DNA from: UBA6168 sp041392505
GTDB taxonomy: Bacteria > Bacteroidota > Bacteroidia > Chitinophagales > Saprospiraceae
NCBI GenBank assembly: GCA_041392505.1
Contig: JAWKLX010000041.1
Location: 1 to 64,000, forward strand
Direction: 5' to 3'
Length of the DNA stretch: 64,000 nt
Below, in pieces: positions 9,079-19,296 of this stretch (positions are counted from its first letter, which is position 1; every line of letters starts with the position of its first letter). The notes under the pieces were generated by a model that was given only the letters and a program-made list of their open reading frames with translations, searched no databases and was not told the origin of the DNA. A program made the translations under genes and the position numbers.

Positions 9079-9792
9079 ATGACCCGACTCAGCGTCAACG
9101 TAAACAAGATCGCTCTGCTCCGCAACGCTCGGGGCGGCAACTTACCCAACCTTTTTCAGGTATCCAAAGATTGTGAAGAATTTGGTGCACAAGGCATTAC
9201 TGTCCATCCCCGGCCAGATGAGCGTCATATCCGCTATTCGGATGTGCCCCTATTGAAAGAATTGGTTACGACGGAGTTTAACATAGAGGGCAAGCCCGAC
9301 CCCAGTTTTATCGATTTGGTTTTGAAAAACAAGCCTGACCAAGTGACATTGGTGCCTGATTCCCCCGACCAATTAACCTCTGACCACGGCTGGGATACCG
9401 AGCAACATGCCGGTTTCCTGACGGATGTGATCGGTACATTTAAAGAAGCTGGGATCAGGGTATCAATTTTTGTGGATGCGGAGGAACGCCATGTGGAAGG
9501 TGCAAAAAAAGTAGGGGCCGACCGAATTGAACTGTACACTGGGCCGTTTGCCCATGATTTCCAGAAAGATCGGTACACGGCAGTTGCACCGTATCAAAAG
9601 AGTGCTATATTCGCAAACTCAATTGGCATTGGCATCAATGCCGGACATGACCTGAACTTGGAAAACCTCCGGTTTTTCAAAGAAAATATTCCCGGATTAT
9701 TAGAGGTCTCCATTGGCCATGCGCTAGTCGCTGATGCACTTTACTACGGATTGAGCAATACGATTCAGATGTATTTACGGCAGTTGAGATGA
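9079..9792 (+). CDS. pdxJ: Pyridoxine 5'-phosphate synthase
   Basis: Cytosolic TIM-barrel enzyme of 237 residues, the normal length for PdxJ. It condenses 1-deoxy-xylulose 5-phosphate with 3-amino-2-oxopropyl phosphate to pyridoxine 5'-phosphate in DXP-dependent vitamin B6 synthesis. Family landmarks are all visible: N-terminal LSVNVNKIALLRNARGG, the active-site HPRPDERHI (His43, Arg45), Glu70 in NIEGKPD, and His190 in GINAGHDLN. No other B6 gene is nearby; the gene appears to be transcribed alone and is followed by the 195-bp leader of susC1. Confidence 0.97.
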   Translation: MTRLSVNVNKIALLRNARGGNLPNLFQVSKDCEEFGAQGITVHPRPDERHIRYSDVPLLKELVTTEFNIEGKPDPSFIDLVLKNKPDQVTLVPDSPDQLTSDHGWDTEQHAGFLTDVIGTFKEAGIRVSIFVDAEERHVEGAKKVGADRIELYTGPFAHDFQKDRYTAVAPYQKSAIFANSIGIGINAGHDLNLENLRFFKENIPGLLEVSIGHALVADALYYGLSNTIQMYLRQLR

Positions 9793-9987
9793 GAGGCCGC
9801 TTCCCATTCAAACGTACATTTCCAAGGCGAACCGCAATTTTTTAATTTCTAACGCCGCATTTTTTCTATGCCATCGTTTCTACTTGTGGCATTAGGCAAA
9901 ACTTGATATCGTAGCCCTTCTTTTGAGGGATACCATATTTTTTCATTAGAACATTATCATTTATTTCGTAAACAAAATCTAATTAGT

Positions 9988-12900
9988 ATGAAAAAAATTT
10001 CACTAGTCCTTGTACTAGCGTTGTTTAGTATATCTTCTATACTAGCACAACGAAACATCACAGGCACAGTGGTCGACGAATCTGGCCAAGCGCTGATCGG
10101 CGTTTCGATCCTTGCCAAAGGCACTTCCACCGGTACCGTTACCGACATTGATGGAACTTACTCACTCCAGATCCCTGATGGGACCACCGCCCTTGTTTTC
10201 AGTTACACTGGTTTTTCATCGCAAGAGGTCGCCTTGGGTGCTACCAATATTGTGGATGTAACACTTGCTGAAGGGATAACCCTTCAGGATGTGGTAGTGA
10301 CTGGTTTAGGTATTGACCGTAATTCAAGAAGTGTTGTTTATGCAAACCAAACGGTCGGTGCCGACGAACTACTTACCAATCCTAACAAAAACACCTTAGA
10401 GGCACTTCGGGGGAAGGCAGCTGGTGTCAGGCTGTCTACCGGTTCTGGTTCTGTTGGGGCTTCCACGAGGATCGTTCTAAGGGGCGAGGGTTCGTTGACC
10501 GGGAACAACAACGCACTGATCGTAGTTGACGGTATCCCGATCGACAATGATGCAACAAGTGGAGGTGACGGTATCAATGGATCAGAAAGTGGTTATGCTG
10601 ACCACGGTAACAGGTTCAACGACATCAACCCTGATGACATTGAGAGTGTCACCATTCTTAAAGGCCCTTCAGCTACTTCTCTTTATGGTTCTCGTGGAGC
10701 TTCCGGAGTTGTGCTTATCAAAACAAAGTCTGGGACAAAAGATGGAAAAATGAGGGTTGATATCAACTCCGCTTATTCCGTTGAAGAGGCCTATATTTTG
10801 GCTAAAAGACAGAACAGGTTCGGCCAAGGCTACGACAATTCACATTTCGACTCGGGCGAAAACTGGGCATGGGGCCCTGCTTTTGATGGCGTTGTACGTC
10901 CATGGACCTCTCCGATTGATGCTGATGGCGATGGTGCTTTGGAATCCTTAGTAAGGCCATACAGTGCCGTTCCTAATCAAGTTCAAGAGTTTTTCAACCG
11001 TGGAAATACTGCTACAAACAGTATCTCTTTGTCGGGTTCTAAAGATGGTTTTGGTTATTACATGTCCTATTCCAACGCTAATCAGAATGGAATTCTAGAC
11101 GGCACTGATTACCAAAGGAATACCTTTACAGCAAGTGCAAATGCTCAATTGTCTAAAAGGTTGAAGGCCGACTTCAAGGTTTCTTATGCCAATACGGCTC
11201 AAAATACTGCACAAGAAGGTGCACGGGCTTTTGAAGGGAACAATGCTTACGCCATGGTGCTTCAATCTCCGACGAATATCCCGTTTGGCGAATTGAGGGA
11301 TTACAACAGCCCGTTCCACGATGTTGACGGATATTGGGGGTCTTATTCTTCTGTAAATCCTTACTTTATCCTTAACGAATATGGTAACGAAGGAAAGATT
11401 AACAACTTTTTGGGAAATGCTTCCCTTACCTATAACCTGTTGCCAGGTTTGGATATAGTTGGTAGGTTTGGAGCGAATGTAGTGAATACTAATATCGAAA
11501 CTTGGACTCCTACGTTTACCCCTGCAACTCAGCTAGTTTGGGGTGATGATTTCAGTCTGACAAGCAGAAACTCCAAGCACTCTTCTGTTGGGGATTATTC
11601 GAATTACAACGATCAAAACATCAACTTAGACTTTACCGCTTTAGCGTCTTACGCAAAGGACATTAATCCTGATTGGAACCTGAACCTAACAGCTGGTTAC
11701 AACTTGTTCCAAAAAGAATCAAAATCCTTGACAGGTCAGACAACAGGCGGTCTTGTTGTACCAGGATGGTATAACTTGAGCAACAGCGTTCAAGCTGCCA
11801 GGTCCTCCCAAAACAATACTTTGTACAGAATTTACGGAGTGTTAGGGAACGCTACTTTAGGTTATAAAAACTTTGCATTCCTTGAGCTATCTGCCAGAAA
11901 TGACTGGTCGTCAACTTTACCTGCCGAAAACAATTCATTCCTTTATGGAGCTGCAGGTGTATCACTTATCGCTACAGAAATGCTCAACCTCCAAAGTGAC
12001 GTGTTGAATTTCTTAAAGTTAAGAGCCAGTTACGGTACATCTGGTAAGGATGCGGGGCTCTACCTACTGAGTTCTACATTTGAAGGAAACCCTACCGTAC
12101 AATCGCTCGGTGATTTCTCCATCTTCTTCCCGTTGAACGGACAACCTGGGTTTACCACTGGCAACACAATTGGCAACCCTGGCCTGAAACCTGAATTGAC
12201 AGCAACATTCGAAGTTGGTGCGGACATAGGGTTGTTCAATGACAGGGTTAATATTGCTTATACTTACTACTCATCCGATCACTCAGATCAAATCGTTCAG
12301 ATCAGCTTGCCGCGTTCTTCCGGGTTCACCCAAACTGTAAGCAACATCGGAAAAATGACTAACAAAGGTCATGAAGTTACGCTTGGTATTAAGCCAATTG
12401 CAGGAATGGTACCTGGGTTGAGCTGGGAACTTTTTGGAACCTTTGCTAAGAACACAAACAGGGTTGAGAAAATCACAGATGAGATCGATGAGCTCGTAAC
12501 CTTCGGGCCATTTCGTGGTGTTTCTATCGTAGCAAAGGAAGGACTTCCTTTTGGAACGTTTAAGGCGTTGGCGCCATTGACCAATGACGACGGACAAGTG
12601 ATCGTTGATCCGAACACTGGCTATCCACTTTACACGGATGAAGAACAATACTTTGGTTCTTATCAGCCAGATTTCATAATGGGATTCGGTACAAACGTAA
12701 ATTACAAAGGCTTCGGTTTCAACATCTTGTTTGATGTGAAAAATGGTGGTTCTTTTTTCTCTCTAACGCAATTCGCTACAGAGTTTAATGGTACTGCGGC
12801 GCATACGGCAGAATACAACAGAGAGCCTTATGTTTTCCCAAATGCAGTCGTACAGAATGCTGACGGAACTTTCACTCCAAACGATATTGAGATCACCGAG

Positions 12901-13203
12901 CAAGATTACTTTACCAACTACGATCCAGCACCTTCTACCTATTTAGTAGATGCATCTTTTGTCAAGCTGAGAGAGATTGGGTTGAGTTATCAACTTCCTA
13001 AGAGCCTCATTAGCAAGGCTTCCATCCAAGCTGCTACTATTTCAGTGTTTGCAAGGAATCTTAAATTCTGGCTGCCAGATTCTAACATTTTCGCCGACCC
13101 TGAAATCAACGGACCTGGTTTGACTGGAAATGCCAACGGTATTGAAACAACTCAAACACCACCATCAAGAAGCTTGGGTGTGAATTTGAAACTTACCTTT
13201 TAA
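9988..13203 (+). CDS. SusC/RagA family TonB-linked outer-membrane protein (SusC1)
   Basis: TonB-dependent channel of 1071 residues that imports an oligomeric nutrient together with its SusD lipoprotein. In order: signal peptide 1-21 (SILAQ), carboxypeptidase-D-regulatory-like domain (about 22-103), a TonB-box-like VVVTGLG (about 108-114), plug (about 120-250 with LKGPSATSLYGSRGASG), then a large barrel ending LGVNLKLTF. susD1 follows 20 bp later. Its leader and first codons (9960-10030) are nearly identical to those of susC2 at 15979-16049. The substrate is unknown; no glycoside hydrolase is nearby, so a glycan is not assured. Confidence 0.93.
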   Translation: MKKISLVLVLALFSISSILAQRNITGTVVDESGQALIGVSILAKGTSTGTVTDIDGTYSLQIPDGTTALVFSYTGFSSQEVALGATNIVDVTLAEGITLQDVVVTGLGIDRNSRSVVYANQTVGADELLTNPNKNTLEALRGKAAGVRLSTGSGSVGASTRIVLRGEGSLTGNNNALIVVDGIPIDNDATSGGDGINGSESGYADHGNRFNDINPDDIESVTILKGPSATSLYGSRGASGVVLIKTKSGTKDGKMRVDINSAYSVEEAYILAKRQNRFGQGYDNSHFDSGENWAWGPAFDGVVRPWTSPIDADGDGALESLVRPYSAVPNQVQEFFNRGNTATNSISLSGSKDGFGYYMSYSNANQNGILDGTDYQRNTFTASANAQLSKRLKADFKVSYANTAQNTAQEGARAFEGNNAYAMVLQSPTNIPFGELRDYNSPFHDVDGYWGSYSSVNPYFILNEYGNEGKINNFLGNASLTYNLLPGLDIVGRFGANVVNTNIETWTPTFTPATQLVWGDDFSLTSRNSKHSSVGDYSNYNDQNINLDFTALASYAKDINPDWNLNLTAGYNLFQKESKSLTGQTTGGLVVPGWYNLSNSVQAARSSQNNTLYRIYGVLGNATLGYKNFAFLELSARNDWSSTLPAENNSFLYGAAGVSLIATEMLNLQSDVLNFLKLRASYGTSGKDAGLYLLSSTFEGNPTVQSLGDFSIFFPLNGQPGFTTGNTIGNPGLKPELTATFEVGADIGLFNDRVNIAYTYYSSDHSDQIVQISLPRSSGFTQTVSNIGKMTNKGHEVTLGIKPIAGMVPGLSWELFGTFAKNTNRVEKITDEIDELVTFGPFRGVSIVAKEGLPFGTFKALAPLTNDDGQVIVDPNTGYPLYTDEEQYFGSYQPDFIMGFGTNVNYKGFGFNILFDVKNGGSFFSLTQFATEFNGTAAHTAEYNREPYVFPNAVVQNADGTFTPNDIEITEQDYFTNYDPAPSTYLVDASFVKLREIGLSYQLPKSLISKASIQAATISVFARNLKFWLPDSNIFADPEINGPGLTGNANGIETTQTPPSRSLGVNLKLTF

Positions 13204-13223
13204 TTAAAAAAATATTTTTAGAA

Positions 13224-14666
13224 ATGAAAAATATATTCAAATTATCAATGGCTTTTGCCATGCTCTTATTGGTAAGTTGTGATAAGAGTTTGGAAGAAGT
13301 CAATATAGATCCGAACAACTCCCCTACTGCAAACGACAGCCAAGTGCTTTCCAGTGCTTTGGGTAGTCTTGGATACTGGGTTGATGTAGACTTAAATTCT
13401 GCTTCCTTTCTTTGGGCTCAATACTACACTTGGGGTATTGGAGTATCGATTGGAAATGTTGAGCGGTTTGTTGCTCAACCTGATGACTATAACAATGGTT
13501 GGGGACGTGCACATGCACAATGCCTTACCGATCTGAAATTTTTGACCAAAAGCGAGAGCGCTGCCTACCGTGGTGTTGGCAAATTGCTTACTGCTTACAT
13601 CTATCAAGGTTTGGTTGACCACTTCGGAGATATTCCGTACTCTGAAGCTATCTCAGGTGAAATCTCGGAAGGTTCAATCCTTACACCTTCTTTTGATGAT
13701 GCGGCTACTATTTATGAGAGCCTTGTAACATTGGTAGACGAGGGCATAGGGGAATTTGAAAATGCGACGCCTGATATTGGGAGCGATGATTTTGTATATG
13801 GTGGAGATTTAAATGGATGGGCAAAATTTGGCAACTCTTTAAAACTTAGGTTGCTGATGAGATTGTCGGAGATTAGCCCTAAAGGGGATGCCGTGAAAAA
13901 ACTCATTAGTGAAGGTTCCTTTATCACCTCTTTGTCCGAAATGGCTGCTGTTCCTTTTTCAGGCGAAACAGGAAGCCAGAACCCAATGTACGCTAGGTTT
14001 GAATGGGGCGTAGGCGACTTCTACTTTCCAAGTAACGCAACCGTAAATGTACTTAGGGATTTAGGAGACCCTAGATTGGCTGAATTCTATTCACCAGCTA
14101 CGGTCGGAGCATTCTCAGGTCAGATCAGGGGAATCGATCAAGGTTCTGTTGATAATGAGCCATTTACTGCTGACCCAAAAGAATATGGCGCTTCATCGGC
14201 TTATGCTTATGCCGTAGATAACTCTGTCGTATTGATGAGCCCTTGGGAAGTATGGTTTTTGAGAGCAGAGGCAGCAGCACGATATGGAACAGCAGATAAT
14301 GATGTTGATGCTTTTGGCGAGGCCATTACGAGCAACTTTGAAAATATTGGTATTGGCGGTGCCGCCGATTATATTGCATCATTGAATTATGGTGGCTCTT
14401 TGGACGAGAAGCTCAATATGATTGGTGTTCAAAAGTGGATTTCTTTGAATGGCACACAAGAAGACGAGGGATGGATTGAATCGAGAAGGTTCGATAGGCC
14501 TGGAAACCGGATTTTCACGGAAGGGATTTTCCAAACCCCGCCACTGTCGGTTTTACCTGCAGGTACATTCCCTGCTTCTTGGTTGTATCCTGCTTCTGAG
14601 AGAAGCCTCAACCCTAATGCCCCTGCACAACGCAGCATTACTGATAGGCTTTTCTGGGACAATTAA
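13224..14666 (+). CDS. SusD/RagB family nutrient-binding outer-membrane lipoprotein (SusD1)
   Basis: Surface lipoprotein of 480 residues forming the lid of SusC1. A lipobox LLVSC puts the lipidated cysteine at residue 19. The helical, TPR-like N-terminal half contains the family region GVGKLLTAYIYQGLVDHFGDIPYSEA (in pieces about 111-136), and the C-terminal part includes the conserved W-rich stretch near SPWEVWFLRAEAAARYG. Architecture and motifs fit the SusD-like 2 group (PF12771). It is 20 bp after susC1 and followed by an intrinsic terminator at 14686-14717. Confidence 0.9.
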   Translation: MKNIFKLSMAFAMLLLVSCDKSLEEVNIDPNNSPTANDSQVLSSALGSLGYWVDVDLNSASFLWAQYYTWGIGVSIGNVERFVAQPDDYNNGWGRAHAQCLTDLKFLTKSESAAYRGVGKLLTAYIYQGLVDHFGDIPYSEAISGEISEGSILTPSFDDAATIYESLVTLVDEGIGEFENATPDIGSDDFVYGGDLNGWAKFGNSLKLRLLMRLSEISPKGDAVKKLISEGSFITSLSEMAAVPFSGETGSQNPMYARFEWGVGDFYFPSNATVNVLRDLGDPRLAEFYSPATVGAFSGQIRGIDQGSVDNEPFTADPKEYGASSAYAYAVDNSVVLMSPWEVWFLRAEAAARYGTADNDVDAFGEAITSNFENIGIGGAADYIASLNYGGSLDEKLNMIGVQKWISLNGTQEDEGWIESRRFDRPGNRIFTEGIFQTPPLSVLPAGTFPASWLYPASERSLNPNAPAQRSITDRLFWDN

Positions 14667-14685
14667 TAAAACGTTGTTGGAAATT

Positions 14686-14717
14686 ATGTCTGGAAAATTC
14701 TTCCAGACATGATTTTT
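14686..14717 (+). terminator. Rho-independent terminator after susD1
   Basis: The perfect 10-bp stem ATGTCTGGAA/TTCCAGACAT (14686-14695 and 14701-14710) with loop AATTC is followed by GATTTTTTC. It lies 20 bp after the susD1 stop and ends the susC1-susD1 transcript, or attenuates the lipoprotein gene that follows. Confidence 0.75.
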
Positions 14718-14806
14718 TCTTTACGTGCGGCTTAATGAGCTGAGCGGATTGTGGGGAGAATATTTCCAACAAGGTTTAAAATTTTATAACATTAAAATTT
14801 ATAAAA

Positions 14807-15556
14807 ATGAAAAGTATAAAGTTTTTCTTTTTAGCTCTCTTTTCAGTAGCACTACTTTCTAGTTGTGACAAAACTGAAAACAGTGCTGAGCCTTCTTCCA
14901 TTACCTATCTTCCTAAGGTAACTATCATTGGAGAAAGCGATATCGTGTTGCCCTGCGGTGGTGGCAATTATACAGATGAAGGGGCTACGGCTGAAGAAGG
15001 CGGTCAATCCATAACTTTAAATACCGATATCTCTGGAAAATATTTTGGAGGTAGCGAAGTATCAGGCCCGGATGAATATAGCATTACCTATTCTGCTGTA
15101 AACAAGGACGGTATTCCTGGTGTCCAAGTTAGGAGCGTACTTATTCCTGAGTGTAATGGAGACTTGGTAACAAGTATTGCTGGTATGTACACTGCATATT
15201 TGTCTAGGACTACCGTGTCTTCTGGCGCAGTGCTGGCTACTCCTCAGTACCAAGGTGTAGGCCCAATCATTATCAAGGATTTGGGTGGCAACCAATATGC
15301 CATCTCAGATGCGATTGGAGGGTGGTATGAGTACGGCAGGAGCCTTGGGGTTACTTATGCAGCACTTGGACAAACCATTACCGCAAATGATATTCCTTCC
15401 AATGACTTTACCTTCGGCCCAGCTGTTGAAGTGGGCGGCTTTGGTGGAGTGAATACCCTGACTTCTTTTGAAGTTATTCCAGCTGAGAAAAAAATCGTTT
15501 TTACTACCGAATGGGAATTCGGTTTTACCTTTGAGGTAACATTGATTCAAAACTAA
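14807..15556 (+). CDS. Lipoprotein with BT_2262/DUF5012-like Ig-type domain
   Basis: A 249-residue exported lipoprotein with lipobox LLSSC (Cys20). Residues about 35-125 resemble the immunoglobulin-like BT_2262/DUF5011-type domain of Bacteroidota surface lipoproteins (YTDEGATAEEGG, ending VRSVLIPECNG). The rest (about 125-249) is a beta-rich domain of the type often placed after SusCD pairs. It is probably a surface glycan- or peptide-binding accessory of SusC1/SusD1. A terminator-like hairpin separates it from susD1 and a second terminator follows it, so its level may be set separately. Confidence 0.7.
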   Translation: MKSIKFFFLALFSVALLSSCDKTENSAEPSSITYLPKVTIIGESDIVLPCGGGNYTDEGATAEEGGQSITLNTDISGKYFGGSEVSGPDEYSITYSAVNKDGIPGVQVRSVLIPECNGDLVTSIAGMYTAYLSRTTVSSGAVLATPQYQGVGPIIIKDLGGNQYAISDAIGGWYEYGRSLGVTYAALGQTITANDIPSNDFTFGPAVEVGGFGGVNTLTSFEVIPAEKKIVFTTEWEFGFTFEVTLIQN

Positions 15557-15614
15557 AATTGCCTTAATTTTCGCAAATAAGGTTCATTCCTGCTTCGAGG
15601 AATGATTTACATAG

Positions 15615-15671
15615 AAAGCCTCCTGCGCCAATTTGGAAATCAAATTGACCAATGCGCAGGGGGCTTTTTTT
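15615..15671 (+). terminator. Rho-independent terminator after the DUF5012-like lipoprotein
   Basis: AAAGCCTCCTGCGC (15615-15628) pairs with GCGCAGGGGGCTTT (15654-15667) at 13 of 14 positions; an inner ATTTG/CAAAT stem fills the loop, and seven T follow. This ends the first SusCD transcription unit. Confidence 0.85.
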
Positions 15672-16006
15672 GTCTGTAGTTTCACCTATCCCCAAAGATC
15701 AAGCTCTAATCCTGGCAGTGTATTAAATGGAAGGCTATTATGCCGTCCTTTCAGGACTAAATTGCCTTTAGAATACTGCCAGAATTCTATTTATGTAGGG
15801 GAAGATTGGTGGAGTGTAGATTGCCTCTATTTAAGAAATATCCATGAGCGGCAGTATTTTATCTACGAAGGCCGCTATTTTTTCGCTAAAACGTTTTACT
15901 TTGTGATGTTAAATTAAGGTTAATATAGTAGTCCCGTTTTGGCGGGAAGAACTATAGAGTTGCTTTAGAGCATAATCATTTATTTCTTAATCAAAATTGA
16001 ATTAGT
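15672..16006 (+). promoter_or_regulatory. susC2 leader region
   Basis: This 335-bp stretch holds no convincing gene. It contains an inverted repeat (CTGGCAGTGTATT at 15712-15724 against AATACTGCCAG at about 15773-15783), a possible promoter (TTTG 15900-15903, 20 bp, then TATAGTAG 15924-15931, six of eight matches to TAnnTTTG) and a CCCG/CGGG mini-hairpin just after it. The last 30 bases before the start (tcatttatttc, then aattagt) match the susC1 leader closely. Confidence 0.4.
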
Positions 16007-19000
16007 ATGAAAAAACTCTCACTAGTCCTTGTACTAGCGTTGTCCGCCGTATCCTATATGGTAGCACAACGAACCATCACAGGTACTGTAGTTGATGAAA
16101 GTGGAGTGTCCTTGATCGGGGTTTCCATCCTTGCCAAGAACACTTCCTCAGGTACCGTGACTGACATTGACGGGACTTACTCCCTCAGGGTTCCTGAAGG
16201 AACCACCGCACTAGTTTTCAGTTACACTGGTTTTAAATCACAAGAGATCGCTTTGGGTGCATCCAACATTGTTGACTGCACAATGGCCGAAGGGGTCGTG
16301 CTTGATGAAGTTGTCGTAACGGCTGTTGGTCTGGAGTCCAACAAACGTACTATTGGCTATGCCATTCAGAACGTATCGCCAGATGAAGTGGTAAATGCCA
16401 GAGAAACAAACTTTGTGAATGCCCTGAACTCAAAAGTGGCAGGCGTTTCTGTAATTAGCTCTTCTGGTTCTCCGGGGGCTTCTGCTAATATCAGGATTCG
16501 TGGAAGTGCCTCTATCAATGGAAGCAACAGCCCACTATTTGTCGTGGATGGAGTGCCGATTGATAATTCTCAGAGCTACAACAACGGTGATAACGTCGGG
16601 GATGTTGATAACTCCAACCGGGCAATCGACATCAACCCTAACGATATTGCTTCTATCACGGTGCTAAAAGGCCCTTCGGCTACCGCACTTTACGGGGTGC
16701 GTGCAGCCAACGGTGCGGTTATCATTACCTCCAAGAAAGGAGCGTCAGGAAAGCCAAAAGTCAGCATTTCTGCAAGTTATGGCATTGACAGGGTCAATAA
16801 ACTCCCAGCATTTCAAGACACTTATGCACAAGGTGTTCCGATAAACGGAGTTCCAACTTGGAGAGGACCACATACAGGACAGGGCAATAGTTGGGGGCCA
16901 CTCATTTCCGATCTGGAATTCGATGGTTCTGACTATGATTTTGACAAAAATGGACAGTTGGTGCCTAAGGGTACTGGCAACGGTGTGCCGGCAAGAGCGT
17001 ATGATGCTTATGACTTTTTCGTTACAGGTGCTACTTCAGACCTGAATGCTTCCGTGTCTGGTGGAAATGACTTTATTCGCTACTATATTTCTGGAGGCAG
17101 ACTTGACCAACAGGGAACAGTTCCTAATTCAGAATTTGCCAGAAATTCGTTCCGCGTCAACTTGGATGCGAATTTGTCAAAAAAACTTTCGGCAACAATG
17201 GCTGCCAACTTTGTAACATCTGGTGGTACCCGTATTCAGAGAGGTTCGAATGTTAAAGGGGTCATGCTTGGCCTATTGAGAAATACGCCAACATTTGATA
17301 TGGGTAATGGGAAAACGGGCCAAGATGCTGCGGACGACCCAGATACTTACCTTCGCCCAGATGGTTCACAAAGATCCTATCGTGCTGGTATTTACGACAG
17401 CCCATACTGGACCGTCAACAAAAACCCATCTACTGATGATGTGAAAAGGGTGATTGGCCACGCTGGTTTGAGCTATGCGCTGACCGACTGGTTGTCTCTA
17501 TCTTATAAATTGGGTGTGGATCATTTCACTGATCGTCGGAATGGTGCCATTGACATCAACCCTGGCAGGGATGCTGGTAGTGTGAATCAGTCCATGATCG
17601 ACAATACCAATTTGAACTCAGATCTTCTGTTGACCATCAACAAGAATATTTCATCTGATCTTGGCTTCTCAGGTGTTGTTGGTTACAACTACTTCGATTA
17701 TAAATTTGTCCGCCAAGGCACGAACGGCACAAGCCTTTCAGCGCCAAACTTTTACCACATCAGCAATGCTTCGAACCTACTTGCTTATGAGACAATCAAC
17801 AGAAAGCGACTATACGGCGTGTTCGGAGCGTTTGATTTCAACTATGCTGACTTTCTTTTCCTCAACCTGACTGCTCGTAACGACTGGTCTTCCATTTTGC
17901 CAGAGAACGACAATACGTTCCAGTCTTATTCTGCCAGTCTTGGGTTCGCCCTTACTGAACTGCCCAATATGACGCAAAACGACATTTTGTCTTATGCAAA
18001 GCTGAGGGCTTCTTACGGCAAGGTTGGTAATGATGGTGGAACTGGTTTCATTTATTCTACTTCTAACTATTTCAACTCTGCTTCCAATGGCGGGGATGGA
18101 TTTATTACAGCTGTTGATTTCCCCGCTTTCGGAACCAACGCCTTCGAGCGTGATGTCCAATTGGGTAATGCAACGTTGAAACCAGAAAAAACGACGACAT
18201 GGGAACTTGGTGCTGAATTGAAATTCCTCAGGAATCGCATTGGTATCGATTTAAACTACTTCGATTCGAAGTCAGAAGACATCATCATCGCTGTTGATTT
18301 GCCAGCGGCAACTGGTTTCACCAACGTTGTACAAAACGCAGGTGTCATCTCTAACAAAGGCTGGGAAATATTGCTGAACTTAGGTGTGGTGAAAACCAAA
18401 GACTTCAGCTGGAACATTGATGTAAACTTCACTGATCTCAAAACAGAAGTGGTCGAATTGGCTGAGGGTATTGAAGATATTGGCCTTAATGGTTTTACCT
18501 CGACTTCAGTTGATGTGGTGCCCGGTATGCCTTTCAGCGTAATTTTTGGCGATGGTTTCCAAAGGGATGACAACGACAACTTGCTGATTGGACCAGATGG
18601 TTGGCCATTGGCTGAACCTACCAAAAAGGTGCTCGGTGATCCAAACCCAGACTACACTGCTGGTGTCAGAAATACATTTGTTTATAAAGGCATTTCACTT
18701 TCTGCCTTATTGGATATCCGCCAAGGTGGCGATATGTGGTGTGGTACCTGCGGTATCATGGACTATTTCGGTACTTCTAAACAGTCGGCTGATGAGAGAA
18801 ACGATGTCGTCGTTTTTGATGGTGTACTGGCTGATGGAACGCCCAACAATATTCCAGTTGCTTTGGCCAACCCAGCGGATGGTTCTAATGCTTATTACCG
18901 TGTCCGTTACGGATTTGGAGGGATCACTGAGATGACTGTTTTTGATGCTTCTTGGATCAGGTTGAGGGAACTGACTTTGGGCTATTCTCTCCCGTCTTCC

Positions 19001-19189
19001 GTTTTTGCTAATTCATTCTTGGAAGGCGCACGGATTTCTTTGACAGGAAGAAACCTATGGCTGAAAACCGATTATCCTGGCATTGACCCAGAAACAAACT
19101 TGACTGGGGCTTCAAACGGATATGGGCTTGACTATTTCAATATGCCCAACTCCAAGAGCTATGTAGCTACGGTCAACTTGTCGTTTTAA
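16007..19189 (+). CDS. SusC/RagA family TonB-linked outer-membrane protein (SusC2)
   Basis: TonB-dependent channel of 1060 residues. It has a signal peptide 1-21 (YMVAQ), a regulatory-like beta domain (about 22-103), a TonB-box-like EVVVTAVG (about 107-114), a plug (about 120-250, VLKGPSATALYGVRAANG) and a barrel ending YVATVNLSF. The first 100 residues are close to SusC1, while the barrel is closer in motif order to SusC3 (for example GGTRIQRGSN and VMLGLLRNTPTFD against GGTRIQQGSN and IMLGLLRTTPSFD). It therefore looks like a mosaic or a duplicate with a shared head. susD2 follows 107 bp later. Confidence 0.93.
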   Translation: MKKLSLVLVLALSAVSYMVAQRTITGTVVDESGVSLIGVSILAKNTSSGTVTDIDGTYSLRVPEGTTALVFSYTGFKSQEIALGASNIVDCTMAEGVVLDEVVVTAVGLESNKRTIGYAIQNVSPDEVVNARETNFVNALNSKVAGVSVISSSGSPGASANIRIRGSASINGSNSPLFVVDGVPIDNSQSYNNGDNVGDVDNSNRAIDINPNDIASITVLKGPSATALYGVRAANGAVIITSKKGASGKPKVSISASYGIDRVNKLPAFQDTYAQGVPINGVPTWRGPHTGQGNSWGPLISDLEFDGSDYDFDKNGQLVPKGTGNGVPARAYDAYDFFVTGATSDLNASVSGGNDFIRYYISGGRLDQQGTVPNSEFARNSFRVNLDANLSKKLSATMAANFVTSGGTRIQRGSNVKGVMLGLLRNTPTFDMGNGKTGQDAADDPDTYLRPDGSQRSYRAGIYDSPYWTVNKNPSTDDVKRVIGHAGLSYALTDWLSLSYKLGVDHFTDRRNGAIDINPGRDAGSVNQSMIDNTNLNSDLLLTINKNISSDLGFSGVVGYNYFDYKFVRQGTNGTSLSAPNFYHISNASNLLAYETINRKRLYGVFGAFDFNYADFLFLNLTARNDWSSILPENDNTFQSYSASLGFALTELPNMTQNDILSYAKLRASYGKVGNDGGTGFIYSTSNYFNSASNGGDGFITAVDFPAFGTNAFERDVQLGNATLKPEKTTTWELGAELKFLRNRIGIDLNYFDSKSEDIIIAVDLPAATGFTNVVQNAGVISNKGWEILLNLGVVKTKDFSWNIDVNFTDLKTEVVELAEGIEDIGLNGFTSTSVDVVPGMPFSVIFGDGFQRDDNDNLLIGPDGWPLAEPTKKVLGDPNPDYTAGVRNTFVYKGISLSALLDIRQGGDMWCGTCGIMDYFGTSKQSADERNDVVVFDGVLADGTPNNIPVALANPADGSNAYYRVRYGFGGITEMTVFDASWIRLRELTLGYSLPSSVFANSFLEGARISLTGRNLWLKTDYPGIDPETNLTGASNGYGLDYFNMPNSKSYVATVNLSF

Positions 19190-19296
19190 TTGAATGCCGA
19201 GTGTCCCTTTTCAGAAATATCCCGCTTTTCAGTGGTTGGGATGCGTGATGGGTGCTGGATGTTTTAGTATAGGGGCATTATAAAACAAATCGAAAT

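Noticed and set aside
15633..15917. 94-residue frame before susC2
   Set aside because: It starts inside a terminator stem and runs through the susC2 leader hairpins; composition is not protein-like.
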